This document shows positions 42,532 through 54,395 of a stretch of DNA of 64,000 nucleotides, one piece after another. The DNA comes from an uncultured Desulfovibrionaceae bacterium (GTDB taxonomy: Bacteria; Desulfobacterota; Desulfovibrionia; Desulfovibrionales; Desulfovibrionaceae): NCBI GenBank assembly GCA_944325195.1, contig CALUZB010000017.1, positions 1 through 64,000 of the forward strand, in the 5' to 3' direction. The position numbers and the translations under genes are program-made. The stretch's first letter is position 1. The number at the start of each line of letters is the position of its first letter. Below the pieces are notes generated by a model, which worked only from the letters and a program-made list of their open reading frames with translations, was not told where the DNA came from and made no database searches.

Positions 42532-43404
42532 GTGCTTGAATTTATCCAACACTGCTTAAACGGGCTGATTATCGGCGGCGCTTATGCCCTGATCGGGGTC
42601 GGTATGACCCTGGTGCTGGGGATCATGCGGGTAATCAATTTCGCCCACGGCGAGTTCTATATGCTGGGCGCCTATCTCTGCTTCACCATTGCGGGGCTGA
42701 TGGGGCTCAACTTCTTTGTGGGGTTTTCTCTGGCGGTTCTCGGGGTGGGCCTGATCGGCTGCCTGGTGGAACGCATCGTGCTCAGGCCGTTGCGCGGCAG
42801 AGAGCTGAACACCAACATGCTGGCGATGATCGGGGTGAGCATTGCGCTGTCCAACATCGCCCTGATTGTTTGGGGCGCGGTTCCTCAGGCCATTGCTTCC
42901 CCGTTTCCGGCTCAGAATATTGAAATCTTCGGGTTGTCGTTCACGCCTTTCCGGCTGTTCATCATGGCCATTGCCATTGTGGTGATTGTGGGCGTGCACA
43001 TGTTCATTAAATATACCATGCAGGGCAAATGTATGCGGGCCGCTTTCCAGGATATGGAAATCGCCTCCATGCTGGGCGTGCGGGTGGACCGGGTTTACCC
43101 CATTACCTTCGGGCTTGGCGCCGCCATGGCGGCGGTGGCCGGGATTTTGCTGGGCGTGATGTTCAGCCTGAAGCCCACCATGGGCGAATTCGCGGTGTCG
43201 CGCGCCTTTGCCGTGGTTATTCTGGGCGGCATGGGCAGTTTCCCGGGCGCCATTCTGGGCGGGCTGATCCTGGGGCTTTCCGAAAACCTGGCGGCCGCCT
43301 ACATCTCATCGGGCTTTAAGGATGCGATTGCTTTCATGTTGATTGTCGCCATTCTTATTTTCAAACCGAACGGCCTGATGGCTGTAAACGTCAACAAGAA
43401 ATAA
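42532..43404 (+). CDS. LIV-type ABC transporter permease (LivH-like)
   Basis: A 290-residue inner-membrane permease with about eight hydrophobic helices. It has the family's GGAYALIGVGMTLVLGIMRV and INFAHGEFYMLGAY near the N terminus and the cytoplasmic-loop FAVVILGGMGSFPGAILGG. The start is GTG with AAGGAG upstream. It pairs with the LivM-like subunit that follows 10 bases later. Confidence 0.95.
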   Translation: MLEFIQHCLNGLIIGGAYALIGVGMTLVLGIMRVINFAHGEFYMLGAYLCFTIAGLMGLNFFVGFSLAVLGVGLIGCLVERIVLRPLRGRELNTNMLAMIGVSIALSNIALIVWGAVPQAIASPFPAQNIEIFGLSFTPFRLFIMAIAIVVIVGVHMFIKYTMQGKCMRAAFQDMEIASMLGVRVDRVYPITFGLGAAMAAVAGILLGVMFSLKPTMGEFAVSRAFAVVILGGMGSFPGAILGGLILGLSENLAAAYISSGFKDAIAFMLIVAILIFKPNGLMAVNVNKK

Positions 43405-43414
43405 GGGGCGGAAA

Positions 43415-44395
43415 ATGAGTAAAGCAATCAAAGCTCCTATATTGATTCTGGTTGCAGTGGTTTTGCTTGGCCTTCCCCAAGTGGTGGAAAACTACTACAT
43501 GATGCACCTGGTTGTGATGTTCCTGATCTGGAGTATCTTCAGCTCCAGCTACAACATTCTGCTCAATGCCGGCCAGCTTTCATTGGCGCACAACGCTCTG
43601 TTCGCCATCGGCGGGTATGCGTCGGCGCTGTTCATGATGCGGCTGGGGGTTCCCTTCCTGCTCTCAATGGTGCTGGGCGCCATTCTGGCCATGCTGGCCG
43701 GGCTGTTCATCGGTAAAATCACCGTGAAAATGCGCGGCTCGCACTTCGTGCTGGTAACCTTCGCCTTTGCGGAAATCACCCGGATCAGCGCCAACAACTG
43801 GACCAGCGTGACCAACGGGCCTAACGGGCTGCGCGGCATTCCCGGGCCTGAATTCTTCGGGCACATGATCTTTGAAATGTCGTCGCTCTATTATATTGCG
43901 CTGGCCCTGGCCCTGATCGTGCTGTTCATTTCCTGGCGGATGCTCTACGGGCGGCTGGGGCGAACCTTTGTGGCTTTGCGCACTTCGGAAGACCTGGCCG
44001 AGGCAGTGGGCATTTCCCACACCCGTTACATCATGATTGCCATTGCGGTAAGCTGTTTTCTCACCGGCATTGCGGGCGCTTACTACGCCCACTATGTAAC
44101 CCTGGTGAGCCCGGAGTTGAGCAAGTTCCAGTACATGATCTATCTGTTGATTATGGTAATTGCCGGGGGGCGCTACACCTTGGGCGGGCCGATCGCGGGC
44201 GCGGCTATTTTCGTATTCCTGACCGAGTTCCTGCGTTTCGCCGACCTCTACCGGATGCTGATTTTCGGCGTGCTGTTGATATTAGTGGTTATGTTCATGC
44301 CCAAGGGTCTGTATCCGTCCATTATAGACGGCGTGAAGCGTTTGGTATGTAAGCGTAAGCAGGCCCGGCCTGATACCGATTCGGCAAGGAGTTAA
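43415..44395 (+). CDS. LIV-type ABC transporter permease (LivM-like)
   Basis: A 326-residue inner-membrane permease. Family segments are NILLNAGQLSLAHNALFAIG, GPNGLRGIPGPEF and the coupling region LRTSEDLAEAVGISHTRYIM. About nine hydrophobic stretches are present. GGGGCGG precedes the ATG. The LivG-like ATPase starts two bases after its stop. Confidence 0.95.
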   Translation: MSKAIKAPILILVAVVLLGLPQVVENYYMMHLVVMFLIWSIFSSSYNILLNAGQLSLAHNALFAIGGYASALFMMRLGVPFLLSMVLGAILAMLAGLFIGKITVKMRGSHFVLVTFAFAEITRISANNWTSVTNGPNGLRGIPGPEFFGHMIFEMSSLYYIALALALIVLFISWRMLYGRLGRTFVALRTSEDLAEAVGISHTRYIMIAIAVSCFLTGIAGAYYAHYVTLVSPELSKFQYMIYLLIMVIAGGRYTLGGPIAGAAIFVFLTEFLRFADLYRMLIFGVLLILVVMFMPKGLYPSIIDGVKRLVCKRKQARPDTDSARS

Positions 44396-44397
44396 AG

Positions 44398-45201
44398 ATG
44401 TATTTCAGTGTTGATAATCTCACTGTGCGTTTCGGCGGCATGGTGGCGGTGGACCAGGTTTCCTTTGAAGTGAAGCAGGGGCACATCGTCAGCCTGGTGG
44501 GCCCTAACGGGGCGGGTAAGACCACTATCTTCAATGCGATTACCGGGTTCGGGCCCATGGAAACCGGCACAGTCATTTTCAAAGACCAGGACATTACCCG
44601 GAAAACCCCCACTCAGATCGCCAATGTGGGCATAACCCGTTCGTTCCAGAAAACCCATGTGTTCAACGGAATGACCGTGGTGGACAATATTGTTACCGCC
44701 CAGAGCATCAACTTCAAAACCGGGTTCTGGGCGAACGTCTTCTATCTGCCCAGTGTGCGGGAAGAAGAACGGATCTTTCGGGAAAAGGCGTGGGAAATCC
44801 TCAAGTTCTTTGAGCTCGATCATCTGGGCAACGAAATGGCCGATACCCTGGCCTATGGGGACGCCCGTTTCCTGGGCGTGGCCGTGGCCATGGCCACCGG
44901 GGCGGAGCTGCTTCTGCTCGACGAGCCGGCGGCCGGTCTGAACCCGGTGGAAACAGACCGGTTGATGGAGATTTTGCGCAAAATCAACGGACTCGGCAAA
45001 ACCATATTGCTGATCGAACACGATATGAAACTGGTGATGAGCATTTCCAATCAGGTGACCGTGGTCAGTTTCGGTAAGAAAATCGCCGATGGTCTGCCGG
45101 CTGAAATCGCGACCAATCCGGAGGTGATGGAAGCATACCTGGGCTCGGGAGCCCTGGTATCCACCGGTAAGGAACATATAAAGGATAATGGCGACAACTG
45201 A
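44398..45201 (+). CDS. LIV-type ABC transporter ATP-binding protein (LivG-like)
   Basis: Second ATPase of the importer, 267 residues. Walker A is GPNGAGKTT, and the family's TRSFQKTHVFNGMTV Q-loop segment and Walker B LLLLDEPAAGLNPVE are intact. The signature motif reads LAYGDARFLGVAVAMA, a variant of the LSYGxQR form usual in LivG. AAGGAG precedes the ATG. Confidence 0.94.
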   Translation: MYFSVDNLTVRFGGMVAVDQVSFEVKQGHIVSLVGPNGAGKTTIFNAITGFGPMETGTVIFKDQDITRKTPTQIANVGITRSFQKTHVFNGMTVVDNIVTAQSINFKTGFWANVFYLPSVREEERIFREKAWEILKFFELDHLGNEMADTLAYGDARFLGVAVAMATGAELLLLDEPAAGLNPVETDRLMEILRKINGLGKTILLIEHDMKLVMSISNQVTVVSFGKKIADGLPAEIATNPEVMEAYLGSGALVSTGKEHIKDNGDN

Positions 45202-45222
45202 TTAACCACAAAGGAGGAACTG

Positions 45223-46383
45223 GTGTTTAAACATTTCTTAACCAAACTGACGGCAGTTGCATTCACCGTGGCTGCGGCCGGACCGGCCATAGCCGCCGAC
45301 GACACTATCAAAATCGGCTCCATTCAGCCGCTCACCGACTGGGGAGCGGCCGAAGGCAATTTCAACCGCGACGGGGCCAGAATTGCGGTGGATAAAATCA
45401 ATGCCGAGGGCGGCATCAACGGCAAGCTGATTGAGGTGATTTATGAAGACGGGCGCAACGACCCGGCCGACTCGCTGAACGCGGCTCAGAAACTGATCAA
45501 CCGCGACAACGTGTCGATTATGTTCGGCTGCTGGCTGTCTTCCGCCACTCTGGCGGTAACGCCTCTGGCTGAACGGGCCGGGGTTCCGTTCATCTCCGAA
45601 GTGTCGGGGGCGGACGAAATCACCCACCCGGCTAAAAACTACATCTTCCGTCTGTCCACCCTGTTCTCGCAGGAAGCCGACGGCGCCCGCAAAGCCATCA
45701 AGGCTCTGGGCACGAAAAAGGTCACCTTCATTGCCCAGGATAACGACTTCGGGCGCGGTTCCGTGGAAGCTTTCGTTGATATGCTCAAGGAAGAAAACGT
45801 GGAGATCGGCGAAATCTTCTATATTGACGCCGGTTCCAGCGACTTCTATCCCATTCTGACCAAAATCAAGAACGATGACGCCGACCTGCTGGTGCTTACC
45901 CACAACAACGCCGGTGTAGCTAAAATTCTTGAGCAGAAGCACGAGCTTTCCATGCCCCAGAAAGTGCTGTGCACCGGCGGCAGCGTATGGCCCTACACCA
46001 TTGCCAAGCTGAACGGCGGCAAGCCCTCGCAGGGGGTAATGGTGCTGGCCTTCTTTGCTGCTGATCTGCCCGAGTATTCTCCCAACCCGGAAGAAGCCAA
46101 GTACTATGCCGACGAATGGAAACGCCGCGGCTTGCCTTGGGACGGCGTTCAGGAAGGCTCCCGCGCTTATGAAGCGGTAATGACCATTGCTGAAGCTCTG
46201 AAAATCAACAATGGCGACGGCGACCGCAAGAGCTTGCGCGATGCGCTGGAAAAGGTTGACCGGCAGGGGATTATCGGCCATGTGGTCTTCGATGAATTCC
46301 ATGACATTAAGCCGAACATCATGGTGTTGGAAATCACCGGGGAAAACGGCGAATATGAAGTGCCGGCTGCCCTGAACAAGTAA
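45223..46383 (+). CDS. ABC transporter periplasmic binding protein (LivK-like)
   Basis: Periplasmic receptor for the importer. The 386-residue precursor starts with GTG after AAAGGAGG and has a signal peptide ending near residue 24 (GPAIAAD). The type I periplasmic binding fold shows IKIGSIQPLTDWGAAEGN, GGINGKLIEVIYEDGRNDP and FGCWLSSATLAVTPLAERAG. As last gene of the creatininase operon it may bind creatinine or a related amide rather than leucine. This is inferred from context only. Confidence 0.93.
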   Translation: MFKHFLTKLTAVAFTVAAAGPAIAADDTIKIGSIQPLTDWGAAEGNFNRDGARIAVDKINAEGGINGKLIEVIYEDGRNDPADSLNAAQKLINRDNVSIMFGCWLSSATLAVTPLAERAGVPFISEVSGADEITHPAKNYIFRLSTLFSQEADGARKAIKALGTKKVTFIAQDNDFGRGSVEAFVDMLKEENVEIGEIFYIDAGSSDFYPILTKIKNDDADLLVLTHNNAGVAKILEQKHELSMPQKVLCTGGSVWPYTIAKLNGGKPSQGVMVLAFFAADLPEYSPNPEEAKYYADEWKRRGLPWDGVQEGSRAYEAVMTIAEALKINNGDGDRKSLRDALEKVDRQGIIGHVVFDEFHDIKPNIMVLEITGENGEYEVPAALNK

Positions 46384-46450
46384 TGCGGCGGCGGCGAAGC
46401 CGCACCAAGCAAACCTGATCGCTGATAATGCGGTTTAAGGCGGCAAATCA

Positions 46451-46484
46451 GAGGCAAGGTCATCTGACAGACCTTGCCTCTTTT
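46451..46484 (+). terminator. Rho-independent terminator of the creatininase-ABC operon
   Basis: Perfect 11-bp stem GAGGCAAGGTC / GACCTTGCCTC with loop ATCTGACA, then TTTT. Confidence 0.9.
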
Positions 46485-46519
46485 GTTGTGCTTGATATCG
46501 GCTGAAGGGGGCCGGGCGT

Positions 46520-47221
46520 TCAGGGGAGCAGCGGGGCAAGCGCCACAAACCGGCGCGGCCCGCCGGGCGAACTATAGCTTTGTTGGCCCAGCAGTTTCCA
46601 GTCCGGCCGGTTCAATTCAAAATCGGCGCCGTTCAGCATCAGCAGCAGCACTCCGCTTGCGGGCAGGTAAGGGCGGACATAGCCCAGCAGCTCCGGCCAG
46701 GGCATGAAGGCCCGGCTTAAAATCAGGTCGGCCGGACGCCCCCGCTCCAGCTCCCGGCGCATGAATGCGGCCGCGTCCAGGCGGCAAACCCGGGTGCGCT
46801 CCAGCTTTAAACGGGCCAGCACGGTTTGCAGGAACAGGGCGCGTTTTTCCCGCAATTCCACCAGATGATAGGTGCCTTCCGGCCAGAGCACGCGCAGGGG
46901 AATGCCGGGCAAACCGGCGCCGGCCCCTAAATCCCAGCAGACCGGGCGGGCCGGGGCAGACCCGGTGCAGGCTGTGTCCGGGCGGCCCGGCGGAAACAGT
47001 GCCGAGCCGCGGATGAATTGATTCAGGTGAAAGCTGTCCGCAATCAGCTCAAGCATGGCGCTTTGCCAGTGGGTGCGGGCAGTGAGATTGATTTTGCGGT
47101 TCCACTTCAGGAGCAGTTCCAGATAGAGGCGGAGCAGTCCGGCCTGTTCCGGCTCACAGCAGAGCTGGTGTTGCCCGCAAAATTCCCGAAACTGTTGCGG
47201 GTCAATTTCCGGATCAGGCAT
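46520..47221 (-). CDS. rsmG: 16S rRNA (guanine-N7)-methyltransferase RsmG
   Basis: Methylates G527 of 16S rRNA. The 233-residue protein has KWNRKINLTA near residue 40, the SAM-binding WDLGAGAGLPGIPL at 96-109, and the ILSRAFMPWPELL block. Between these, residues about 71-95 are a Pro/Ala-rich insertion (RGSALFPPGRPDTACTG). The start ATG at 47221 is preceded by AAAGGAAG belonging to a solo type-1 repeat end. Confidence 0.93.
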   Translation of the reverse strand: MPDPEIDPQQFREFCGQHQLCCEPEQAGLLRLYLELLLKWNRKINLTARTHWQSAMLELIADSFHLNQFIRGSALFPPGRPDTACTGSAPARPVCWDLGAGAGLPGIPLRVLWPEGTYHLVELREKRALFLQTVLARLKLERTRVCRLDAAAFMRRELERGRPADLILSRAFMPWPELLGYVRPYLPASGVLLLMLNGADFELNRPDWKLLGQQSYSSPGGPRRFVALAPLLP

Positions 47222-47227
47222 CTTTAC

Positions 47228-47250
47228 TTCCTTTGTGGTTTGAGAGCAAG
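47228..47250 (-). repeat. Solo outer end of the type-1 repeat
   Basis: TTCCTTTGTGGTTTGAGAGC on the plus strand matches the repeat's outer end. Read on the minus strand it supplies AAAGGA to rsmG. The rest of the repeat is absent. Confidence 0.6.
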
Positions 47251-47270
47251 GCCGCGCCTACCGGTACGCC

Positions 47271-48389
47271 CTAGAATTCCTGTCCGGGCACAATCCGGGT
47301 GCGGGGGTAAAAGGCGGCCCAGGCAAACCACATCGAGTCAACGCCGACAACCGGGGTCAGTTGGCGATCGCGGAACTTGCCCAAACTGCCCCGGCCCTGG
47401 TTGTCCCATTCCGTGCGGGTCTGGTCGTCAACCATATATTCGCCCGTCCAGGAGAAGGTCAGGGTTTCCTTTTCCCCGGGCAACTGGCGGTTGAACACGC
47501 GCACCGTGTCCAGCACCGGGTCATACATGGCCACCAGCGGGGTAATGCCCATGGTGAAGTTCACCACCCCCAGGTTTTTCACTTCCGCCTTATTCACGGC
47601 CACAGCCAGATTATCAAACTCAATGCAGAACATCCGGGTTTTCGGCTTCAGGCGCCTGTCGGCATGGGTAAGCGGGTAAAATACGTTCTGGTCATCATAA
47701 TAGCTGTCGTCGCGCAGATAAGAGCCGTAGGGGTCTTTGCCGTATTTGCGCTTGAACCCGGTGTTGCGCGACATCACCAGACCGTCCGGATAGGCTTTTC
47801 TGGCCTGCTCCCAGGTTGACCAGAGCAGGGGCAGACGGGGCAGCTTTCTGCCTTTGAACGGCCCGTCAATGGCCTGACCGGTAAGCTGCGGCCACAAGGA
47901 GCCGGAGTAGTGATCGTAGAGCAGCGAGTTGTTGTTCAGAATATCTCCGCTCACCCCCAGGCTGATCGGGCGTTTGCCTGTGTGCAGGTTATAGGCCGCC
48001 AGCGAGCCGGTGAGCGGGCAATAGGTAATGGCCACCGGTTTTTCGTTGGAGTCGTCGAAGAATTCGTTGACCACCTGGTGCCACACCATAATCCGCTGCG
48101 GATAAATACGCATTACCCCATCCGGGAAAAACGGGGCCAGAAATACCGCTTCCCCGTCTTCCATGCTCAGGCTCGCGTCCGATACCGACATGTACCGGGG
48201 CCTGACCAGGGCCGGAGTGGAGTCGCGCTCCATGCCGGTGTCCACCACCGCGTCGCGCAGCTCGCGGAACGGGTCGTCATCTTCCGGCAAGGCATCAACA
48301 GGCGAGGCGGTTTGGGCAAACAGAGGCGCGGCCGCGGGACAAACCAGGCTTAACGCCAGCAGACAAAGGACGATCAGTTTCTTATCCAT
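47271..48389 (-). CDS. DUF3179-domain exported protein
   Basis: A 372-residue exported protein of unknown function. The ATG at 48389 gives a clear signal peptide (KLIVLCLLALSLVCPAAAPL, cleaved near FAQT). The conserved DUF3179 region includes YPQRIMVWHQVVNEFFDD, AITYCPLTGSLAAYN, a GVSGDILNNNSLLYDHYSGS segment and SLWPQLTGQAI. The frame extends upstream to 48491 but without a signal peptide. Read-through from the region of galE is divergent. No substrate or partner is known. Confidence 0.85.
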   Translation of the reverse strand: MDKKLIVLCLLALSLVCPAAAPLFAQTASPVDALPEDDDPFRELRDAVVDTGMERDSTPALVRPRYMSVSDASLSMEDGEAVFLAPFFPDGVMRIYPQRIMVWHQVVNEFFDDSNEKPVAITYCPLTGSLAAYNLHTGKRPISLGVSGDILNNNSLLYDHYSGSLWPQLTGQAIDGPFKGRKLPRLPLLWSTWEQARKAYPDGLVMSRNTGFKRKYGKDPYGSYLRDDSYYDDQNVFYPLTHADRRLKPKTRMFCIEFDNLAVAVNKAEVKNLGVVNFTMGITPLVAMYDPVLDTVRVFNRQLPGEKETLTFSWTGEYMVDDQTRTEWDNQGRGSLGKFRDRQLTPVVGVDSMWFAWAAFYPRTRIVPGQEF

Positions 48390-48754
48390 GACTTTTCCAT
48401 TGGGGCCGGTTGATTTTGCTGTTCCCGCCGCGCATTCATGCCCCTTGCGCCGGGCGGGCGCTGATGCGCTCTGTTCGGCCGTTGCCGACACAAAGTGCCG
48501 ACGAGTCGGGCCGCCGCAACTTAAGCCGCGGCATCGGGAAGAGCTTGCGTGCGTTCTATTATTTCAGGATTTTCGCAATTGGGCAAGGGGCAGTTTGAAT
48601 AAGCTTTGCGGCCGGATAAATCAGATTGCAATTATTCGTTTCCAACTTTATAATAAGACGACTTATAAAAGCTCCTGTATAGTTGCGTCGGCCGCTTAAG
48701 TCTGCCGGCAGAGGGGCCGACTGTAAATTGTAAAGAAACAAGGCAGGTTAGATT
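48390..48754. other. Divergent spacer upstream of galE
   Basis: No gene. AT-rich around 48620-48680 (TATAATAAG, TTATAAAAG), probably carrying the galE promoter. Confidence 0.5.
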
Positions 48755-49855
48755 ATGGCTAAGATACTGGTTTGCGGTGGCGCCGGGTATATCGGCTCCC
48801 ACATGCTGCGCGCCCTTGCGGCCGCCGGGTTCAAGCCGGTGGTATTCGACAGTCTGGTCAAAGGACACCTGGAAGCCGTGCCCCCGGATATTCCGTTTAT
48901 CAGGGGCGATTTGCTGGACATTCAGGCCTTGCGCCGGGCGTTCAGCGAGTACAACTTTGAGGCAGTGCTGCATTTTGCCGCGCGCATTGAAGTGGGGGAA
49001 TCGGTGAAAGAGCCGGGGCTTTACTACCACAACAACGTGGGCGGCTCCCTGAATCTGTTGCTGGTCATGCGCGAGTTCGGGGTGAACCGGCTGGTGTTTT
49101 CTTCCACGGCCGCGGTTTACGGCAACCCGGTGCAGGAGCGGATTGATGAAGCTCACCCCTGTGCGCCGATCAATCCCTACGGCCGTTCAAAATGGATGGT
49201 GGAGCAGATGATTGAAGATTTCAGCGTGGCCGACGGGCTGAAAGCGGTGTGCCTGCGCTATTTCAACGCGGCCGGGGCCGACCCGGACGGCGGCATCGGC
49301 GAAGCCCATAATCCGGAAAGTCATCTGATCCCGAATATCCTGAAAGCGGCCGCCGCCTCTGCCCGCGGCACAGCGCAGCAGGCGGGCAATGCTCAGTCCG
49401 TCGCCCCGGACGGGGCCCCGGCCGCGCCGCCCGGCCCTTCCTCTCCGGCCGCTCCCGCCCCAACCGCTCCCGCCGCCCCCGGCCTCGGACTGCCGGGGCT
49501 CGGCAACGACTATCCCACGCCCGACGGCACTTGCGTGCGCGATTATATCCATGTGTGCGACCTGTGTCAGGCGCATCTGCTGGCTTTGAACTATCTGGAT
49601 GAGTGCACAGGCAAAACCGCTTTTAATCTGGGCAGCGGCACCGGTTATTCGATTATGCAGGTCATTGAGGCGGCCGAGCGGGTCAGTGGGGTAAAAATTC
49701 CCTATACCATCGGCCCGCGCCGGGCGGGCGACGCGGCCGTGCTGGTGGCCGACAGCAGCCGGGCCCGCGCCGTGCTGGGCTGGAAGCCCCGCTTTGATAA
49801 TCTGGACACGATTGTAAAAACCGCTTGGGATTGGGAAATAGGGCGGAAGTTTTAG
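48755..49855 (+). CDS. galE: UDP-glucose 4-epimerase with an internal Ala/Pro-rich insert
   Basis: Interconverts UDP-glucose and UDP-galactose using bound NAD. The 366-residue protein has the GGAGYIGSH dinucleotide motif at 8-16, catalytic S117 and the Y142-x3-K146 pair (PYGRSKWMVE), LRYFNAAGADP and NPESHLIPNIL, then DYPTPDGTCVRDYIHV. Between the last two, where normal epimerases have a short conserved loop, residues 201-249 are an Ala/Pro/Gly-rich insertion. The core on both sides is intact, so activity is plausible. Confidence 0.94.
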   Translation: MAKILVCGGAGYIGSHMLRALAAAGFKPVVFDSLVKGHLEAVPPDIPFIRGDLLDIQALRRAFSEYNFEAVLHFAARIEVGESVKEPGLYYHNNVGGSLNLLLVMREFGVNRLVFSSTAAVYGNPVQERIDEAHPCAPINPYGRSKWMVEQMIEDFSVADGLKAVCLRYFNAAGADPDGGIGEAHNPESHLIPNILKAAAASARGTAQQAGNAQSVAPDGAPAAPPGPSSPAAPAPTAPAAPGLGLPGLGNDYPTPDGTCVRDYIHVCDLCQAHLLALNYLDECTGKTAFNLGSGTGYSIMQVIEAAERVSGVKIPYTIGPRRAGDAAVLVADSSRARAVLGWKPRFDNLDTIVKTAWDWEIGRKF

Positions 49856-50322
49856 GCGGCGGATAGAGCGGAAAGGTTTTGCCGGAGCGCGGAAGCGGGC
49901 AGCCGCCGCAAGCGCGGCTCTTCCTGTGCGGCTGCTTAAAGGCGGAAGGGGCGCCGCACATTGCACGTCGCAAGCCGGCTCCCTGAACAAAGGCTGAACG
50001 CCGAAGCGGCGGCTTCAGACTTTCAGGGGCGCTAACCCCAAAAGCCGACCCGCCCCCGGCCGATTCAGCCGGGACTGCTCTTCCTTCTATAATGAAGTCG
50101 CCCCGGTCATTTCCGGCCTGTGTCCGGGCTTGTTCGGGAAGCGGTTGCCGGTGCGGAAAAACCCGCCGACACCCGCTGCAAGTCGCCACTGATCGGAGAA
50201 ATCGGGCGAAAACAGTCGGATCAGGACTGAAATCGCCGGATATTCAGCCGAAAATCGGGCGAAAACGTCTGAAAACCAATGGAAATCCATAAAATCTGCT
50301 TTTAAGTAAAGGAAAGAGCCGG
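49856..50322. other. Spacer between galE and the small glycosyltransferase
   Basis: About 470 bases; I see no gene. Repeated words such as AATCGG, ATCGGGCGAAAA (50199 and 50255 region) occur towards the right end. Confidence 0.45.
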
Positions 50323-54201
<3,879 letters not shown>

Positions 54202-54395
54202 TAAGTTGGGGGCGCTCGTTGGTGATGCAGGTTATGCGCGCGGGCGTGACTGAAAAGGGCGCCGGCAAGCCTGTCTTGTACATTGCGGAAACAGCCGGGG
54301 GAACGGAAAGCTTATCCGCTCGGTAAGCGGTGCGGCCGGACAGGCGACAGGCTTTCCCTAAGGGACGGGGAGATAAACTTGTATAAGGAATTCGG

